From Melieria omissa (Eukaryota > Arthropoda > Insecta > Diptera > Ulidiidae): a DNA stretch of 64,000 nucleotides. The stretch lies in NCBI GenBank assembly GCA_963971225.1, contig OZ020268.1:114993072-115057071 (forward strand). Reading direction: 5' to 3'. The notes beneath the pieces were generated by a model. It saw nothing but the letters and a program-made list of their open reading frames with translations, ran no database searches and was not told the origin of the DNA. Both the position numbers and the translations under genes were made by a program. Below are positions 34,890 to 46,599 of the stretch, one piece after another. The stretch's first letter is position 1; each line of letters opens with the position of its first letter.

Positions 34890-35857
34890 AAATAATAACA
34901 AATGAATAAAATTTTATAAGTCCAAAATAATTTGATCGAAAACGAACCCAACTTAAGTCTTCGGTTAATCCAACAGTTCGCTCCTTTCTTATCGAACCTT
35001 TTGTAAATGTCCAATGTCCCCATGGAATCGCGGTACAATCTAGCAACAACATTATAAAAGAAAAATTAAAATTTTTTAATTAAAATGAATGAAAATGAAT
35101 TTCTTGCAGAATGCGATGCAATAAAATAATAAAATACTTAAATCAAGTAATTTGGATTTCCTAGACATTTTATGATTAATGTGAGATCACTGTAGGAAAA
35201 ATTTTGGTGAATACTAATATCCCTAGAAAAATATTGAAATAAAATGAAGACTGCAAATTGCTCACTGGAGTTCTGACCTTTTTTGGGCGTTTTTCCCAAA
35301 ACCACGATTATAAAAAACGACCATAAAAATGAGATAAAAAGCTACAGCAGTTTTCAATTGATTGGCTACAAATTTTGTTAATTTTTTATGGTAGAGAAGC
35401 GGTTTTTACGATTTTTCAAATTGGCAAAATAATTTGTATATTCCTTGATTGTTTAATGGACTACACGGTCAGTGAAACTTCACTACTTCACAACGTTCTC
35501 AGCGTAATCCTTTGGTACTGAACGAACTGTTGAAGACCAAAGGTGATCCTCTCAAGGAATTTTTTATTGTTTTGGTAGGAGACAATATCAATTGCTCAGA
35601 AATAATGAGTCCATTGTACTTGTTGGTATGTGCCCCGTAGGACATTACTTGGATCAGTATTCTCACCGTATTACATAGGTGTATCCTTCTAAATGTTTCT
35701 TAGATCTGAGAACCACTTGGTTGCTCTTACGAATCGTAAAAGTGTTTGAATTCTAATCATGAAGACGCCACTCTTTAGATCTGTTATAGGACACAAATTA
35801 AGAAAAAAATGAAAGAGAAATTGTCAAACTAAATTCAATTCAGAGGAGCTAGGCCTG
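34890..35857. other. AT-rich non-coding DNA, no gene seen
   Basis: No ORF of interest, no clear repeat and no motif. Confidence 0.5.
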
Positions 35858-36588
35858 CAGTGTTGCCAGATCAGGAGATTCCCTTCTAGATTAAGGAGAT
35901 TCTTGTAGAATTTTTGGGAGTAAGAATTGTTTAGAAGGAAGTTTAGGAGAGGAATTGATACTGGAGACTTAAATATTGAAAGAAAATGTCTAATTCATTT
36001 TAATATAATTTTATGCTTCAAAGTGTTTACTTCATGCAATTAATGAAGGAAGCTTACAAAAGCGAATTTTATACCAATATCATTTTTTTTAATATTAAGT
36101 TTTTATCAAGTTGTTGTTAAGCTGAAGCTGTATGAATAAAATGGCCAAATAAATTTTAATATTTGTAAGAAAAATTTAATTCCTTCGTTTAATAAAACTT
36201 AGAAAACAAATGTTTAGAAAATTTTTAAAATTTTTAGAAGGAAGTTTCAGCTTTTTTAGGACTTAGGAGATAAATAAAAAGGCAAAATAAATTTTAATAT
36301 TTTTAAGATGAACTTATTCCTTCAGTTAGACAAAAATGAAAACTGAAAGAAAACAAATGTATAAGAAATTTTTTCAATATTTAGAAGGAAGTTTCAGCTT
36401 TTTTTGAAACTTAGGAGATAAATAAAAAGGCCAAATAAATTTTAATAAAAATTTTTTAAAGAAAAATTTAATTCCTTAGTTTGACAAAAATTACAAAACA
36501 AATGGTTAGGAAAATTTTCAAGTTTTAGGAGGAAGTTTCAGCTTTTTTTTAAGACTAAGGAGAAAGTTATTTCAAGTATCTAGCACTG
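35858..36588 (+). mobile_element. hAT-like non-autonomous element with internal repeats
   Basis: It starts CAGTGTTGCCAGATCAGGAG like the element at 39468 and ends near TTTCAAGTATCTAGCACTG, a decayed form of TTTCAGGTATCTGGCAACAC. The inside carries about four ~120-bp repeats (GGAAGTTTCAGCTTTTTT, then GAGATAAATAAAAAGGC and CAAATAAATTTTAAT) near 36120-36560. The flanks do not show an 8-bp duplication. No transposase. Confidence 0.65.
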
Positions 36589-38958
36589 ACTGTAAGCTTG
36601 GAGTGCAGTGGAAAGAGAATTTCATCATAAGAAAAATTGTATTTCATAAATTTTTATTAAATACGAAGAGTCCACCATAAATTTATCAGACATCCTCTGT
36701 TGTTGTGCATTTTCATATTTCAGAAACCTTCTCAAACACAATCAGTAGAGAATTTTCCAGCGTTTTGGTTTGTAAAAATATTTATTTTACAAAAACTAAT
36801 GACAATGTTTTGCCTTGCAACCATATTGGAAACACAAAGCTTGGTAAAGCTTACATCGAATTTCAAAAAATCCTTGGAGAGATTTGTTAGATTTGTTAGA
36901 ACAGTTCATGCACTGACCCAAATATTTTGGACATTTCAAACATTTCAAAACAACAACAATAACAGTAGGAAAGCATAAAAGAAAAGCTCACAGTTTAAAT
37001 TCAGTTAGAACACAGCAAAATGAAGAGAAAATAAAAGTGGCAGAAAAAAGTGCCAGGCTCGAAGAAGAACCTACAACGAAAAGCAACAAAATATAAAATT
37101 ATCTGGTCATATAATTCGAGTCTACCCACCGACGGTAGTTGGGCGTAGGAGCAGAGCACGAAACACAGACCGATAGACAGACAGATAGACAGATAGAAAG
37201 GCGGCTAAGCGGACAGACAGGCGTTAAATGTGCCGCATGGTATGTGGAAAAGTGGGCAGAGATGAAAGACGCCAGACGCAGAAACACGAGGCAAGGATGC
37301 CAAGAATGTTACACACACACACTCACATACACAAACACACACACATACTCCCAATGATTGTAGGTTGCTGGTTAGGAGGCTGCAGCATGGCTGTATGACA
37401 ACAATAACAACAACAACAATGATGATGATGTAAAAAGCAAAGCTAGTAGCAGCGAAACCATTGGCTGTGTGTGCGCGCGTGTTTGTGTTTGTGTGTATGG
37501 AAAATGGCAACATTTGAGTAGAGAAATGTCAAGAGGGAAAGGATATTAAAGTGTGTGTTTGACTTGGGCATCGCTGCAAGGTTGAAGAGAAGCAATGCGC
37601 AGCAAAAATTGCACAAGTTGTATACAAATGAAAAAGAAAAACAAAAGCAACAAGAAAAACGGTATAAAAAATGAATTTTAGATGACACCAAAGCGGTCGT
37701 ACAGTGGTCAAAATTTAGCAAAATTCGCATAGCACAACATTTTTCTAATTTTGTGCACATTTTGCATGAATTGGCCCATGGTGCCGTGGCTTAGCGGCAG
37801 CGGCAGCGCCAGCACAACTTTGACAAAGGCAGTAAAAGTTATAGCAACAGTAGCAACAACAACAACAACAACTATATGAGCAGCAATAACAAAACTGAAA
37901 ATAAAAAGTGTAAAGTAAAACGGAAAGCAACAAAAAAAATAAAATGAATTAGAAGCAGCAAAAAATGCGGTGAAAGCAAGACGAGTGCAATAAAATTTTG
38001 TGGGCGTCGGGTGGCGCATTGCATTCGTGGACAGAGAAACGGGAACGGGAGAGCGCATTAAATTTGTTCTGCTTTTGTGCTTATTTTATTTTTATTTTTT
38101 TTTTTATTTTTTTGTGCGAAAAGCTTTCATTATTTCATTCAGTCTGTCTTTTTTGAATTTGTGGCATTTTTATGTTAAGGATCGTCGGCGCCTGCAATGG
38201 CTGCCTGCAGCTCCCCTACCGCCCCTCCCCTGCGCCCCTCTATTGCTGCCATTTGGTGGCGAAGGATGCTGGCAAGCAGTCAAAATGATTTTATTTCTTG
38301 GCACAAAGGCAAAAAAACAAACGCACCAACGTTGTCAGCTGCAAGTGTGAGTGTGAGCGTTGCTTGCCAGCCTCCCTTTGCTGCTACTGTTGTTTTTATT
38401 GTTGTTGTTGCTACTGTTGCTACAGCTTTTCAGAAAATTTTTTATATTTTATTTTATTTTTTTGTTCTCCAAATGTTTCTTGTTGTTGCCGCCTTTTCGT
38501 TTTTATTAGTGACGCGCGCTGCGACTTTGGTCGCGTCTGCCACCATATGGCAGGTTTTCATGGCGCAATAATTGTTGTTGTAGCGCTTCGTAACTGTTCT
38601 GTGGGTGCGGCAACTGAGAGGCAAACATTATTTTTCAAATATAAAAATTATGCAAAATGTTGAAAGCGACGGCGTTGGCGTTGGCGGCGCGTTGGCAGCA
38701 TTAGTTGGGCTGCTGTAGGTGGCTCGGAAAGAGGAGAGCGAGCAAGGGTGGCGGGAGGGGGCGAAGCGTTGTGCGCTATTGGGGTGTAATTGAGGTTGGC
38801 CGAGGCGCTGTGAAATGTTAACGTTAACGTTATATTTAAATAACTTAAGAGCGGAAAATGAAACAAATTTAAGATACAAAAGCGACACAAAAAGTAAAAT
38901 TAAAATCTTTCGAGTGTCGAAAGCTTTTAGTTGAAAGCTATAAATATTACAAATTTGA
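36589..38958. other. Non-coding DNA with CA, CAA and AGAC repeats
   Basis: CAGACAGAC-type runs occur at 37160-37220, CA at 37312-37350, CAA at 37400-37420 and 37855-37872, and TG at 37465-37500. Frames of 100-120 codons on both strands come from repeats. 38180-38830 is GC-richer. No gene recognised. Confidence 0.45.
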
Positions 38959-39402
38959 TTAGGCACTAAGTAGGCAGTAAAGACGAGTTTTGATTGTAAT
39001 TAATTGAGCCCAATTAAAATGGCCAGCGTCATTAAGCAACGTTTTTTCGTCCTTTAGTGTTGCTGAAGAGGAGGTTAAGTGTTTAAAATTTGGCAGAAGG
39101 GGTGGCTGCATGAATTTGTGGATATTAAATAAAAAAAATGGAGATACTGATTCATTTGTTTCTGTAGCCACGGCCCAGCTGCACTGGACGGTCCTCCAAT
39201 TACCTTTGCAATAGTCAAATCCGGCAAATCCAGGTTGAATGTTGTTTACATACAAATAAAATAGTCGAATTCTTTCTTGGAGCCTTGGACACGAAGGTAT
39301 TGCGGGTGACCACTTTTTAGACTTTTTTGAATGAGCTTTAAAGCTCATATTTATGGGCCCTGAGTCTATTCTGCCACTCTCATTTGAGGCCATCAAAGTC
39401 AT
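38959..39402 (-). CDS. Unrecognised 147-codon open frame
   Basis: It starts with ATG at 39402 and stops at 38959. Composition is ordinary, not low complexity: Ser/Lys-rich beginning (MSFKAHSKKSKKWSPAIPSC), aromatic middle (IRLFYLYVN), then Pro/Leu/Lys. No signal peptide, membrane segment or known motif is visible. It ends 66 bases before the hAT-like element at 39468. It could be a chance frame or part of an old exon. I do not assign a function. Confidence 0.2.
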   Translation of the reverse strand: MTLMASNESGRIDSGPINMSFKAHSKKSKKWSPAIPSCPRLQERIRLFYLYVNNIQPGFAGFDYCKGNWRTVQCSWAVATETNESVSPFFLFNIHKFMQPPLLPNFKHLTSSSATLKDEKTLLNDAGHFNWAQLITIKTRLYCLLSA

Positions 39403-39898
39403 TGTTCATAACTGGGACACTTCAACTCTTCAATTGGACAAAACTTATGCTTTCCCTCATCTCAGCTCAGTGTTGCCAGATCAGGAGATATCCTCCTAGA
39501 TTTAGGAGATTCTTGGCCTATTAGGAGGAATCTTCTTCTTTTCTTTTCTTTCTTTCTTCTCTTTCTTTTTAGGAGGAAGAATTGTTTAGGAGAAAGTTTA
39601 GAAGATTTACATTTTATTTTAGGGGACTTTTTGGATCCTTGTGGATTTTTGAGAGATTTTTTGATAACGCAGTATGGGAACACTAGCAAAAAAACATGTT
39701 TTGGCAACTATTTTAATAGTCAAAGAATTCTATTGTATTAAAAATTGATAAGCTTACAAACTGTAAGCTCGTTCTATCTCGTTCTCACTTATTGCTGTCA
39801 CATTGAAATCTCGCCAAAAATGGCACTTCTTATTTAATTCATTTTTTATATGTTTTGTTTTTGTTGAGTTTTTGTTTATAAATATTTTATTTTACTTA

Positions 39899-39962
39899 TT
39901 ATAAAATAAAATAAAATAAAATAAAATAAAATAAAATAAAATAAATCAAATAAAATAAAATA
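39899..39962 (+). repeat. (ATAAA)n microsatellite, left part
   Basis: About twelve pentanucleotide units, continuous in phase type with 40692-40889. The mariner at 39963-40691 splits the array. Confidence 0.9.
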
Positions 39963-40691
39963 TCAGGTGTACAACTTTGCTTCCGCCGTTTTATCGCTTT
40001 ATTGCGAAAAAGTGCTTACAGATGTATTATTCAAAGTATTGTCCGTCGCTAGCGACAACTTTCTCCCATCTTTCCGGCAATTTTCGGATCCCGGCTCGAA
40101 AAAAGGAGTCCTCTTTTGACGCTATCCATGAAGCAATCCATTTTTCCAATTCTTTGAAGGATTGAAAATGTTGATCTGCCAGGCCGTGTGCCAGCGAACG
40201 GAATAGGTGGAAGTCAGAAGGGGCGACATCTGGGGAATACGGCGGGTGGGGCAAGACTTCCCATTTCAGCGTTTCCAGGTACTTTTTGACCACTTTTGCG
40301 ACGTGAGGCCGAGCATTGTCGTGTTGGAGGATGACTTTGTCATGTCGCTCTTGATATTGTGGCCGCTGTTCTTTTAGCGCGCGACTAAGGCGCATCAGTT
40401 GCGTTCGGTAGCGATCTCCTGTGATGGCATTCGATGCGCTTCAGCTGCATTTTTTTCGAATTGTAACAGAAAAGTAAAACTTCCCGCAAATGGCGAGAAT
40501 TGGGCACATAAACGGACATTTTCGAGCGTGAATAATACGAAAACAAGAACAATTGTCACTGAAACGGCGATGACAATTCGTTACGCACTGTCCACACTCA
40601 CTTTAAAGGCATTACCATCTTTGTATTTCAACCAGCCTCAGCCGGTACAGCCACCTATCGGAAAACGGCGGAAGCAAAGTTGTACACCTGA
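39963..40691 (-). mobile_element. Mariner element, internally deleted (729 bp)
   Basis: It has the same 30-bp ends as the copy at 23981 (TCAGGTGTACAACTTTGCTT at 39963, complement ending at 40691). TA duplications lie at 39961-39962 and 40692-40693 within the pentanucleotide array. The transposase is on the minus strand. Confidence 0.95.
40027..40519 (-). pseudogene. Mariner transposase, broken by a different deletion
   Basis: The start ATG at 40519 gives MSVYVPNSRHLREVLLFC, about 31 residues to AAEAHRM. A deletion near 40428 then joins, in another frame, a C-terminal part that contains the HDNARPH and APSD catalytic aspartates separated by 34 residues, the DD34D spacing of mariner, and ends at LPERWEKVVASDGQYFE. 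Both helix-turn-helix regions and the first aspartate are lost. It keeps the second aspartate that copy 1 lost. Confidence 0.93.
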
Positions 40692-40693
40692 TA

Positions 40694-40889
40694 AAATAAA
40701 ATAAAATAAAATAAAATAAAATAAAATAAAATAAAATAAAATAAAATAAAATAAAATAAAATAAAATAAAATAAAATAAAATAAAATAAAATAAAATAAA
40801 ATAAAATAAAATAAAATAAAATAAAATAAAATAAAATAAAATAAAATAAAATAAAATAAAATAAAATAAAATAAAATAAAATAAAATAA
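40694..40889 (+). repeat. (ATAAA)n microsatellite, main array
   Basis: About 39 nearly perfect pentanucleotide units. The minus-strand frame repeats FYFIL and is not a gene. Confidence 0.97.
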
Positions 40890-41392
40890 CGAAATGACGA
40901 GTTCAAGATTTACTGGGATCGCACAGTATTGACGGATAGGAGCATTCCGCACAACAGACCAGATGTTATCCTGCTCGAAAAATTGACAAATAACGCACAT
41001 CTAATTGACATCGGAGTTCCCAACACACACAACCTACAGGACTGTATCGCGGAAAAAAGCAGGAAATATCAGCAACTGGCCCAAGAACTGAAACAGATGT
41101 GGCAACTTGACAAAGTAGTGATTGTACCAATCATCATTTCATCGACAGGGGTAGTGCCCAAAACATTAATGACGACACTGGAGAGGCTTCAATTAGCGGA
41201 TAAATTTTTGACTATACAAAAATCAGTAATATTGTCAACAACGTCAATTGTTCGTTCGTTTTTAAGTATTGAAAGTTAAATTGTATATATGCTTAAGAAA
41301 ATACCATGTACCTGCAATAGTTTTATGTATCTTGTTGTTATACAACCGATATGTAATATTTAACCCTTAAGGAGTTCAATAAATCGTGGAAA
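40890..41392 (+). mobile_element. 3' end of a LINE with restriction-like endonuclease
   Basis: The frame begins exactly at the microsatellite edge as RNDEFKIYWDRTVLTDRS, then IPHNRPDVILLEKL, and after 14 residues the Asp of LIDIGVP; it continues to KYQQLAQELKQMW and SSTGVVPKTL and stops at 41277-41279. R-PD-x14-D is the signature of the C-terminal restriction-like endonuclease of R2, R4 and Dong-type LINEs. A 113-base 3' UTR follows, ending GTTCAATAAATCGTGG, then (AAATA)n. 5'-truncated copy; the reverse transcriptase is absent. Confidence 0.75.
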
Positions 41393-41530
41393 TAAAATAA
41401 AATAAAATAAAATAAAATAAAATAAAATAAAATAAAATAAAATAAAATAAAATAAAAAATAAAACAAAATAAAATAAAATGAAATAAAATAAAATGAAAT
41501 AAAATAAAAAAAATAAAATAAATAAAATAC
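41393..41530 (+). repeat. (AAATA)n microsatellite downstream of LINE end
   Basis: Begins directly after the LINE 3' UTR. The first 12 units are regular, then units with single changes (AAACA, GAAAT). It may be the LINE tail, the remains of the target array, or both. Confidence 0.9.
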
Positions 41531-41964
41531 AATATATAATTTTATTTTTTTATAAGAAGTTTAATTCCTTAAAAATGATGCAAATTACAAAAAAATTTTC
41601 GCTTTCGGGAGGAAATTTCAGTATTTTTTAAGATTGAGAAGAAAGCAATTTCAGGTATCTGGCAACACTGTCTCAGTCCAATGCTCGTTCTGCCTTCTTT
41701 AAGAAGAAAGGACTACAGACAGTTGGTCAAGCACTTTCTATATGTCTGTACCACGTTCCTCGGAATCAAGTTTGAGACATTCAGTATTGATGTGTTCAGG
41801 CGTTGCAAACCTTAACTTCTTGACACCACAGGACCTACTCAAATTCCTACTAAGCTCAATTAGATTTAGAGGAAATCACGAGTGTATCTGAAATTCTACA
41901 ATTGACGTATCTCCACCTGACTGCTGCGCTTGCTAGACTCTTCCGAAAAGAGAGGGAAGAAACT

Positions 41965-42736
41965 AAGAAAATTTAGCTTTCGCCAAAGATTCATGAATTT
42001 TTGACGTTTAAGTAAGCAAGAAAATAGATCTTTTAGTAAAGAATCGATGATTTGTGAAGAGAATTTCATTTTCGCCAAAGATTCGTGAAATGGTGACCAT
42101 TTGATAAGCAAGGAAATTGATCTTTCAGTAAAGATTCGATGAAATGAGAAGAAAATTAAACTTTCGCCAAAGATTCATGAACTTGTGACCATTTGATAAG
42201 CAAGAAAATTGGACTTTCAATAAAGATTCGAGAAAAAAGCAAGAAAATGAAATTTTCGCCAAAGGTTCATGCATTTGGACCACTAAGTAAACAAAAAAAT
42301 TGATCTTTCAATAAAGATTCAATGATTTGAAGAGGAGGAAACCTGAAGAAAATTCAACTTTCACTAAAGATTCATTCATTTCTGACCACTAAGTAAACAA
42401 GAAAATTGATCCTTTAGTAAAGATTCGATGATTTGAGAGAAAAACAGGCAAGAAAATTTAATTTTTGCCAAAGATTCATGAATTCGTGACCATTAAGTAA
42501 ACAAGAAAATGTATCTTTCAGTAAAGATTCGATGATTTAAGAAAACAATTTAATTTACGCCAAAGATTCATGAACTTGTGACCATTAAGTATTCAAGGAA
42601 ATGGATCATTCAGTAAAAATTCGATGACTTGAGGAGAAGAAAAAACAAGAAAATTCAATGTTCACTAAAGATTCATTTTTCATTACTTTTTTTCATTTTC
42701 CAATTTTTGATCAACTAAAGATTCCATGATTTGTTG
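41965..42736 (+). repeat. ~95-105-bp tandem repeat, more than seven copies
   Basis: Each unit contains TTTCGCCAAAGATTCATGAA, GTGACCATTTGATAAGCAAG, AAAATTGATCTTTCAGTAAA and GATTCGATGATTTGA in order. Unit starts lie near 41977, 42069, 42162, 42253, 42358, 42463, 42552 and 42660. Length varies through AAGA-rich inserts. Each unit also holds two related half-units (AAAGATTCATGA and AAAGATTCGATGA). Non-coding. Confidence 0.9.
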
Positions 42737-45060
42737 AACCTGTGAAGGCACAACTTAGAACAAACTATACCCTAAAAAATTTGTTAGGATGCTGACTTTG
42801 TTTAAAGTGGAATTGCTCTTATTGATGCGCGGCGTATAGCTTCCTTTGTCAGTCAAACACCCTTCAGCCCCTTGTCACCCTCTGCTGTTGCAGTTAAATC
42901 AAACTTTAATCCATTTTCCTATTTTGTGCTCTCACAATACGATTTTATTTGCTACGTTTGCTGCGCTTTCAGTTCGGAAGTACAACTTCAATACTTTATG
43001 ACTTGCTCGCTGTACGCGTGCCGTCAGCCAATGCAACAACAAAAGCAACAAAAGCAGCAATTCAGTGCAAAAACGATGACAGCATACAAAGTTTCTAAAG
43101 TATCTCAAACCGAAAACAATAAAAAATACCCAAAAAGGCGCAACTTTTATGCAACAACAACAATGGCAATAATAACAATAACAACAACAACAATAACAGA
43201 GCAGCAATAAGGACAGCAGCAACAACAAAAGATACAAAGGCAACGGTAGCAAATAAATGAACAAACGAGCAAGTGCGGCACACATACACACACACACACA
43301 TAAACATAAACACGGACACGGAAACAAAGTTGCCCATACAAATATATACACACACACACACACACACATATGTATGAATGTTTATATACAAATACAAAAT
43401 GGCACGAAAGTAAGCAAGAAATCATGAAAATGCTAAGGAATTGCGAAAAGGACATGCCATGTTGCAGAAACAACAACAACAATAACAATAACATTAGAGC
43501 TGCCAACTAAAGCAACAAGAGCAATAAAAAACTTTGGTGGGGAGGGCAGGAAGAGTGAAGTGCCAAGGGAGCATAAGCAGGTCGAAATGGTTATGAGTGC
43601 CGCGTAGTGTTGGGCAGCGGGGCGTACGGGGGGCCGGGTGGCAGCGCGCCGAAAATGGGCAAAAGAAATGCCGGCAAATAATAATAAATCTCCCGACGAA
43701 AATGTGAATAAGAATACAAAAATGTAACTGAGTATGAGTGCAGAAATGTAAAGCGCGCCCAAACACGCACACACACACAGACACACACACAAAAGAAATA
43801 TAGACAGCAACACACACATACACACACATACAAAGACAGACGGCGCGTGAATTTAGCACAGCGGCAGCGCCTTTTGTTGCAACTAAATTCAAACGCCATT
43901 TGTAATGGCACGTTTGCCTCTGTATCTTCGAGTAGATGTTTGTATGTGTGTGTGTGCGCCTTTGTAGGATATTAACGCTTCGACTTTTCTTCTTTTGCAT
44001 TTCTTTTCGTTGTGTTTTTCTTCTTCGCAGACATCAATATGTGGCATGTGGCGCGACCCGCGGGTGGGTGGTAGAAGGGGGCAGCGCGTGGGGACGAATC
44101 GCTATGTTTGCGTTGTGCGGATTGACGCTTTCAGACTGGATTGGAGTAAGTGTCAGGGTGGCGGCCCTGATTCCCACTTCATACTTTTTGCTGCTCTTGT
44201 TGTAATGTTGCTGTTATGTTTTTTTTGTTATTGTATTTTCGTTGGTTCTTTTGCGTTATTAAGCGTTGCGGGCACGTTCGAGGTTTCATGAGTTTATTGT
44301 TGTTTTTGTTGCGTTTGTGTTTGATTTCATGGTATATCTTTCTTTTTTTTTTTGTATTTTTTCCTACAGTGGCATTGCATATAAAAAGGATATGTTTTTT
44401 GGTGCTGTTTTTTTTTTTTGCTGTACTTTTGCACACGCATCTTGTTGGCGTTACTTTTATATTTTCATTTCGAGTTTGTTTCCCTATTCCCCCAAGAGTC
44501 GAAGTTGACTGTTATTACGCAGTGAAATGCACGTTGAGAAAAAAATTATTTCAATTTTTTTTCCCCTGTCAGTTATTTGTTGTTGCCGTTGTTGCTTTTG
44601 TGTCTTTTATTATTGCGGTTGCTTTCATGCATTTTGTTCATTTATTCGTCGTTTGGTTTTTATTTGAATTTTTTTCAAACCCGATTGCCTCAGGTTTTAG
44701 CTTTTGATTTTGTTGTCAGTTATTTTGCGTTTTTGATTTTCATTTTCAAATTTATTTTAATATTTTATGCACTCTATGTGAGTTGATTAAAACGTCAAAG
44801 GAGCAACGCGTACTGAATTATTTAATATTAATTTAATAATTAAAAAATGTATCCATGAATATTGCATGCAATAAAAGTTTCGTTCAGAAGTTTAATTTAT
44901 GTTCAATTGAAAATTGGTTGAAGATACAAAATTGTTTCAAAGATACAAATCACTCTTTCTTCAAATTGATTTTTCTTTTTTTTTGTACGTCTATATCCTC
45001 CACCCAGCAATGTTCTCTTTAAATTCTGCCAACGAGGCGTTGGAAATGTTCATACAATTC
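42737..45060. other. Non-coding DNA with CAA and CA/TG tracts
   Basis: CAA-rich at 43030-43230, CA runs at 43285-43300, 43347-43368, 43770-43830, and TG at 43940-43956. Overlapping frames of 100-168 codons on both strands are Cys/Val/Leu or Phe strings from repeats. Spacing and composition are similar to other possible regulatory blocks in the window. No gene recognised. Confidence 0.45.
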
Positions 45061-45303
45061 ATTCATTCAAACACAATGTCGATCTAACTTGAGCGGAGGC
45101 GTCAACCAATCTGAGGTCAAAACAGCTGTCTCATGCCTAAACCTTGATTCAATATGTGAAAAAAACATTCTTTGAACATAGTCTAAAGTCTCTGCCATAT
45201 CTCTCACTTTAATCCAACGATTGTGTGGCACCATTTTGTGAGCTTGAGCAATGTTGTTGCTCAGTGGTTCCAAATTTTGTCTCCCAAGCTGGTACAACCA
45301 CAT
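45061..45303 (-). pseudogene. Mariner-like DNA-binding domain remnant
   Basis: The minus-strand frame includes NIAQAHKMVPHNRWIKVRDM followed by AETLDYVQRM, similar to the second helix-turn-helix of mariner transposases (D-x-R-x-IKVREIAE, then SxxxV). Later residues (SDWLTPPLKLD) could correspond to the WVP-x-LT linker. No inverted ends or catalytic motifs were found. Probably the family at 34048 or a relative. Confidence 0.5.
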
Positions 45304-46340
45304 TTAAATTTAGTTGTTCACGATGTTATTTGATGATGTTAAACGATGTTGGCAGAATTCCTGTACACGTTCAAGCCACCTTTAATTTGTATCTTTAAAT
45401 TGCATCTGCCTTTTAAAAATTAGTATTTGATTACATTTCTATACTAGATTTACTTTGATTGACTCAAACCATTGTCAAACAACAACTGCTCTTAAAAATG
45501 TCTGAAGTTTTGCTGGATACTTTCTACTTTTGTTGAATAGGTCAGAAAGTTTTCAGACCAGTCTTCCTTATGTGAATCCATAATTGCTCAAGAATCAATA
45601 CCGAACTACTGGGGTTTTCAATGGATACATATCTATCTTTAAGCTATGTTAGGCTAAGAAGCTCAATTATTAAATTAAAGTGACATCTGTTTAATTTCTT
45701 TGTGAATTTTAATTGTTAGAATTAAACAATGTATGCAAACCATCTAATTTTATTTTGTTATTAAATCTTTGTTCGAGAAACAATGCGCATGATACGTGTT
45801 TTTTATGTTCTTTAACTAACAACAAACAACAAAATGGATCACCATTTTGGTATGAACGGTTATGCCTAGGAACAGCCAATTTTATCGAATTTGTTGGAAT
45901 ACCAAATCACACAAGATACAACAGCACTAAATGTATACCTAGAAAGTAACTGTTTTGATTGTTATTCGACGGAATCTTGTCCATAAAGGACATTCTGCAC
46001 GAGCAATTTGAGAATGCGAGAAGAAAGAGATTGTGCAATTTAACGTTCAAATTCAGTCAGATTTATGTGAATCTGCTTTAAAGACATTCGAGTCTGTCCT
46101 GCCATCTTATGGCAACGCTTCTCAATCTTGGATGCTCATGAGTTTGCCGGGCTAAATGAAGTTAGCTAAATGTTAGTTAGTTAGTCAATGTAAGGATTGA
46201 AGCGTTTGCTGAAGTTTATCAAAAGCACTCAAATTCTAACGAATCAGTACTACAACTCCGGATCTCCATCTGGTATCGACCAGGATCCAATAATGGTCTA
46301 TGTATGGCCATTTGTGGCCAGCCAGATAGAGTAAGACGAG
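45304..46340. other. Non-coding DNA, no gene seen
   Basis: A 78-codon frame at 45713-45949 starts only at TTG and has no recognisable motif. The rest is AT-rich. Confidence 0.45.
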
Positions 46341-46346
46341 CGTTTC

Positions 46347-46425
46347 ACCAGCCCGAGCTAAGACTCGAACCTAGTGTCTCTGGTATGAGAAGTTACCATG
46401 CTACCCGCTGGACTATAAAGGCCGA
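46347..46425 (-). mobile_element. tRNA-derived SINE head, truncated
   Basis: The minus strand reads GTCCAGCGGGTAGCATGGTA, CTTCTCATACCAGAG, the B box GGTTCGAGTCT and AGCTCGGGCTGGTGAAAC, matching the heads at 6968 and 34886. The body is lost or unrecognisable. Confidence 0.75.
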
Positions 46426-46599
46426 AGCAAATATCTCCCAACTTGTTTTATTGACATCTTAATAACTTGCCTCTCTATTGAAAGATCCTATAGAAAATGA
46501 CTGTAGAACAAAGAAGAAAAAGAGAAGATAATTTATTGAATGGCGGATTTGGCGCTATTTCATACCTTTTCATTAAGCATATCTAAATTTTTAATGTGC

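Larger units (their letters stand above)
39468..41670 (+). mobile_element. hAT-like composite element (nested insertions)
   Basis: The left end CAGTGTTGCCAGATCAGG and the right end ATCTGGCAACACTG are complementary over 14 bp. The flanks are TCTCAGCT (39460-39467) and TCTCAGTC (41671-41678), equal at 6 of 8 positions, as expected for an old hAT 8-bp duplication. Related copies are at 35858, 55322 and (end only) 9277. Inside are (AAATA)n arrays, a deleted mariner (39963-40691) and a LINE 3' end (40890-41392). No hAT transposase is seen. Confidence 0.75.

Noticed and set aside
40638..41000. 120-codon minus-strand frame made of FYFIL repeats
   Set aside because: Pure translation of the (ATAAA)n microsatellite.
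43433..44707. Hydrophobic frames of 130-168 codons suggesting membrane proteins
   Set aside because: Cys-Val and Leu runs come from TG and GTT repeats; no consistent start or family match.
45713..45949. 78-codon frame as a small gene
   Set aside because: Begins only at TTG, no motif, no promoter or splice evidence.
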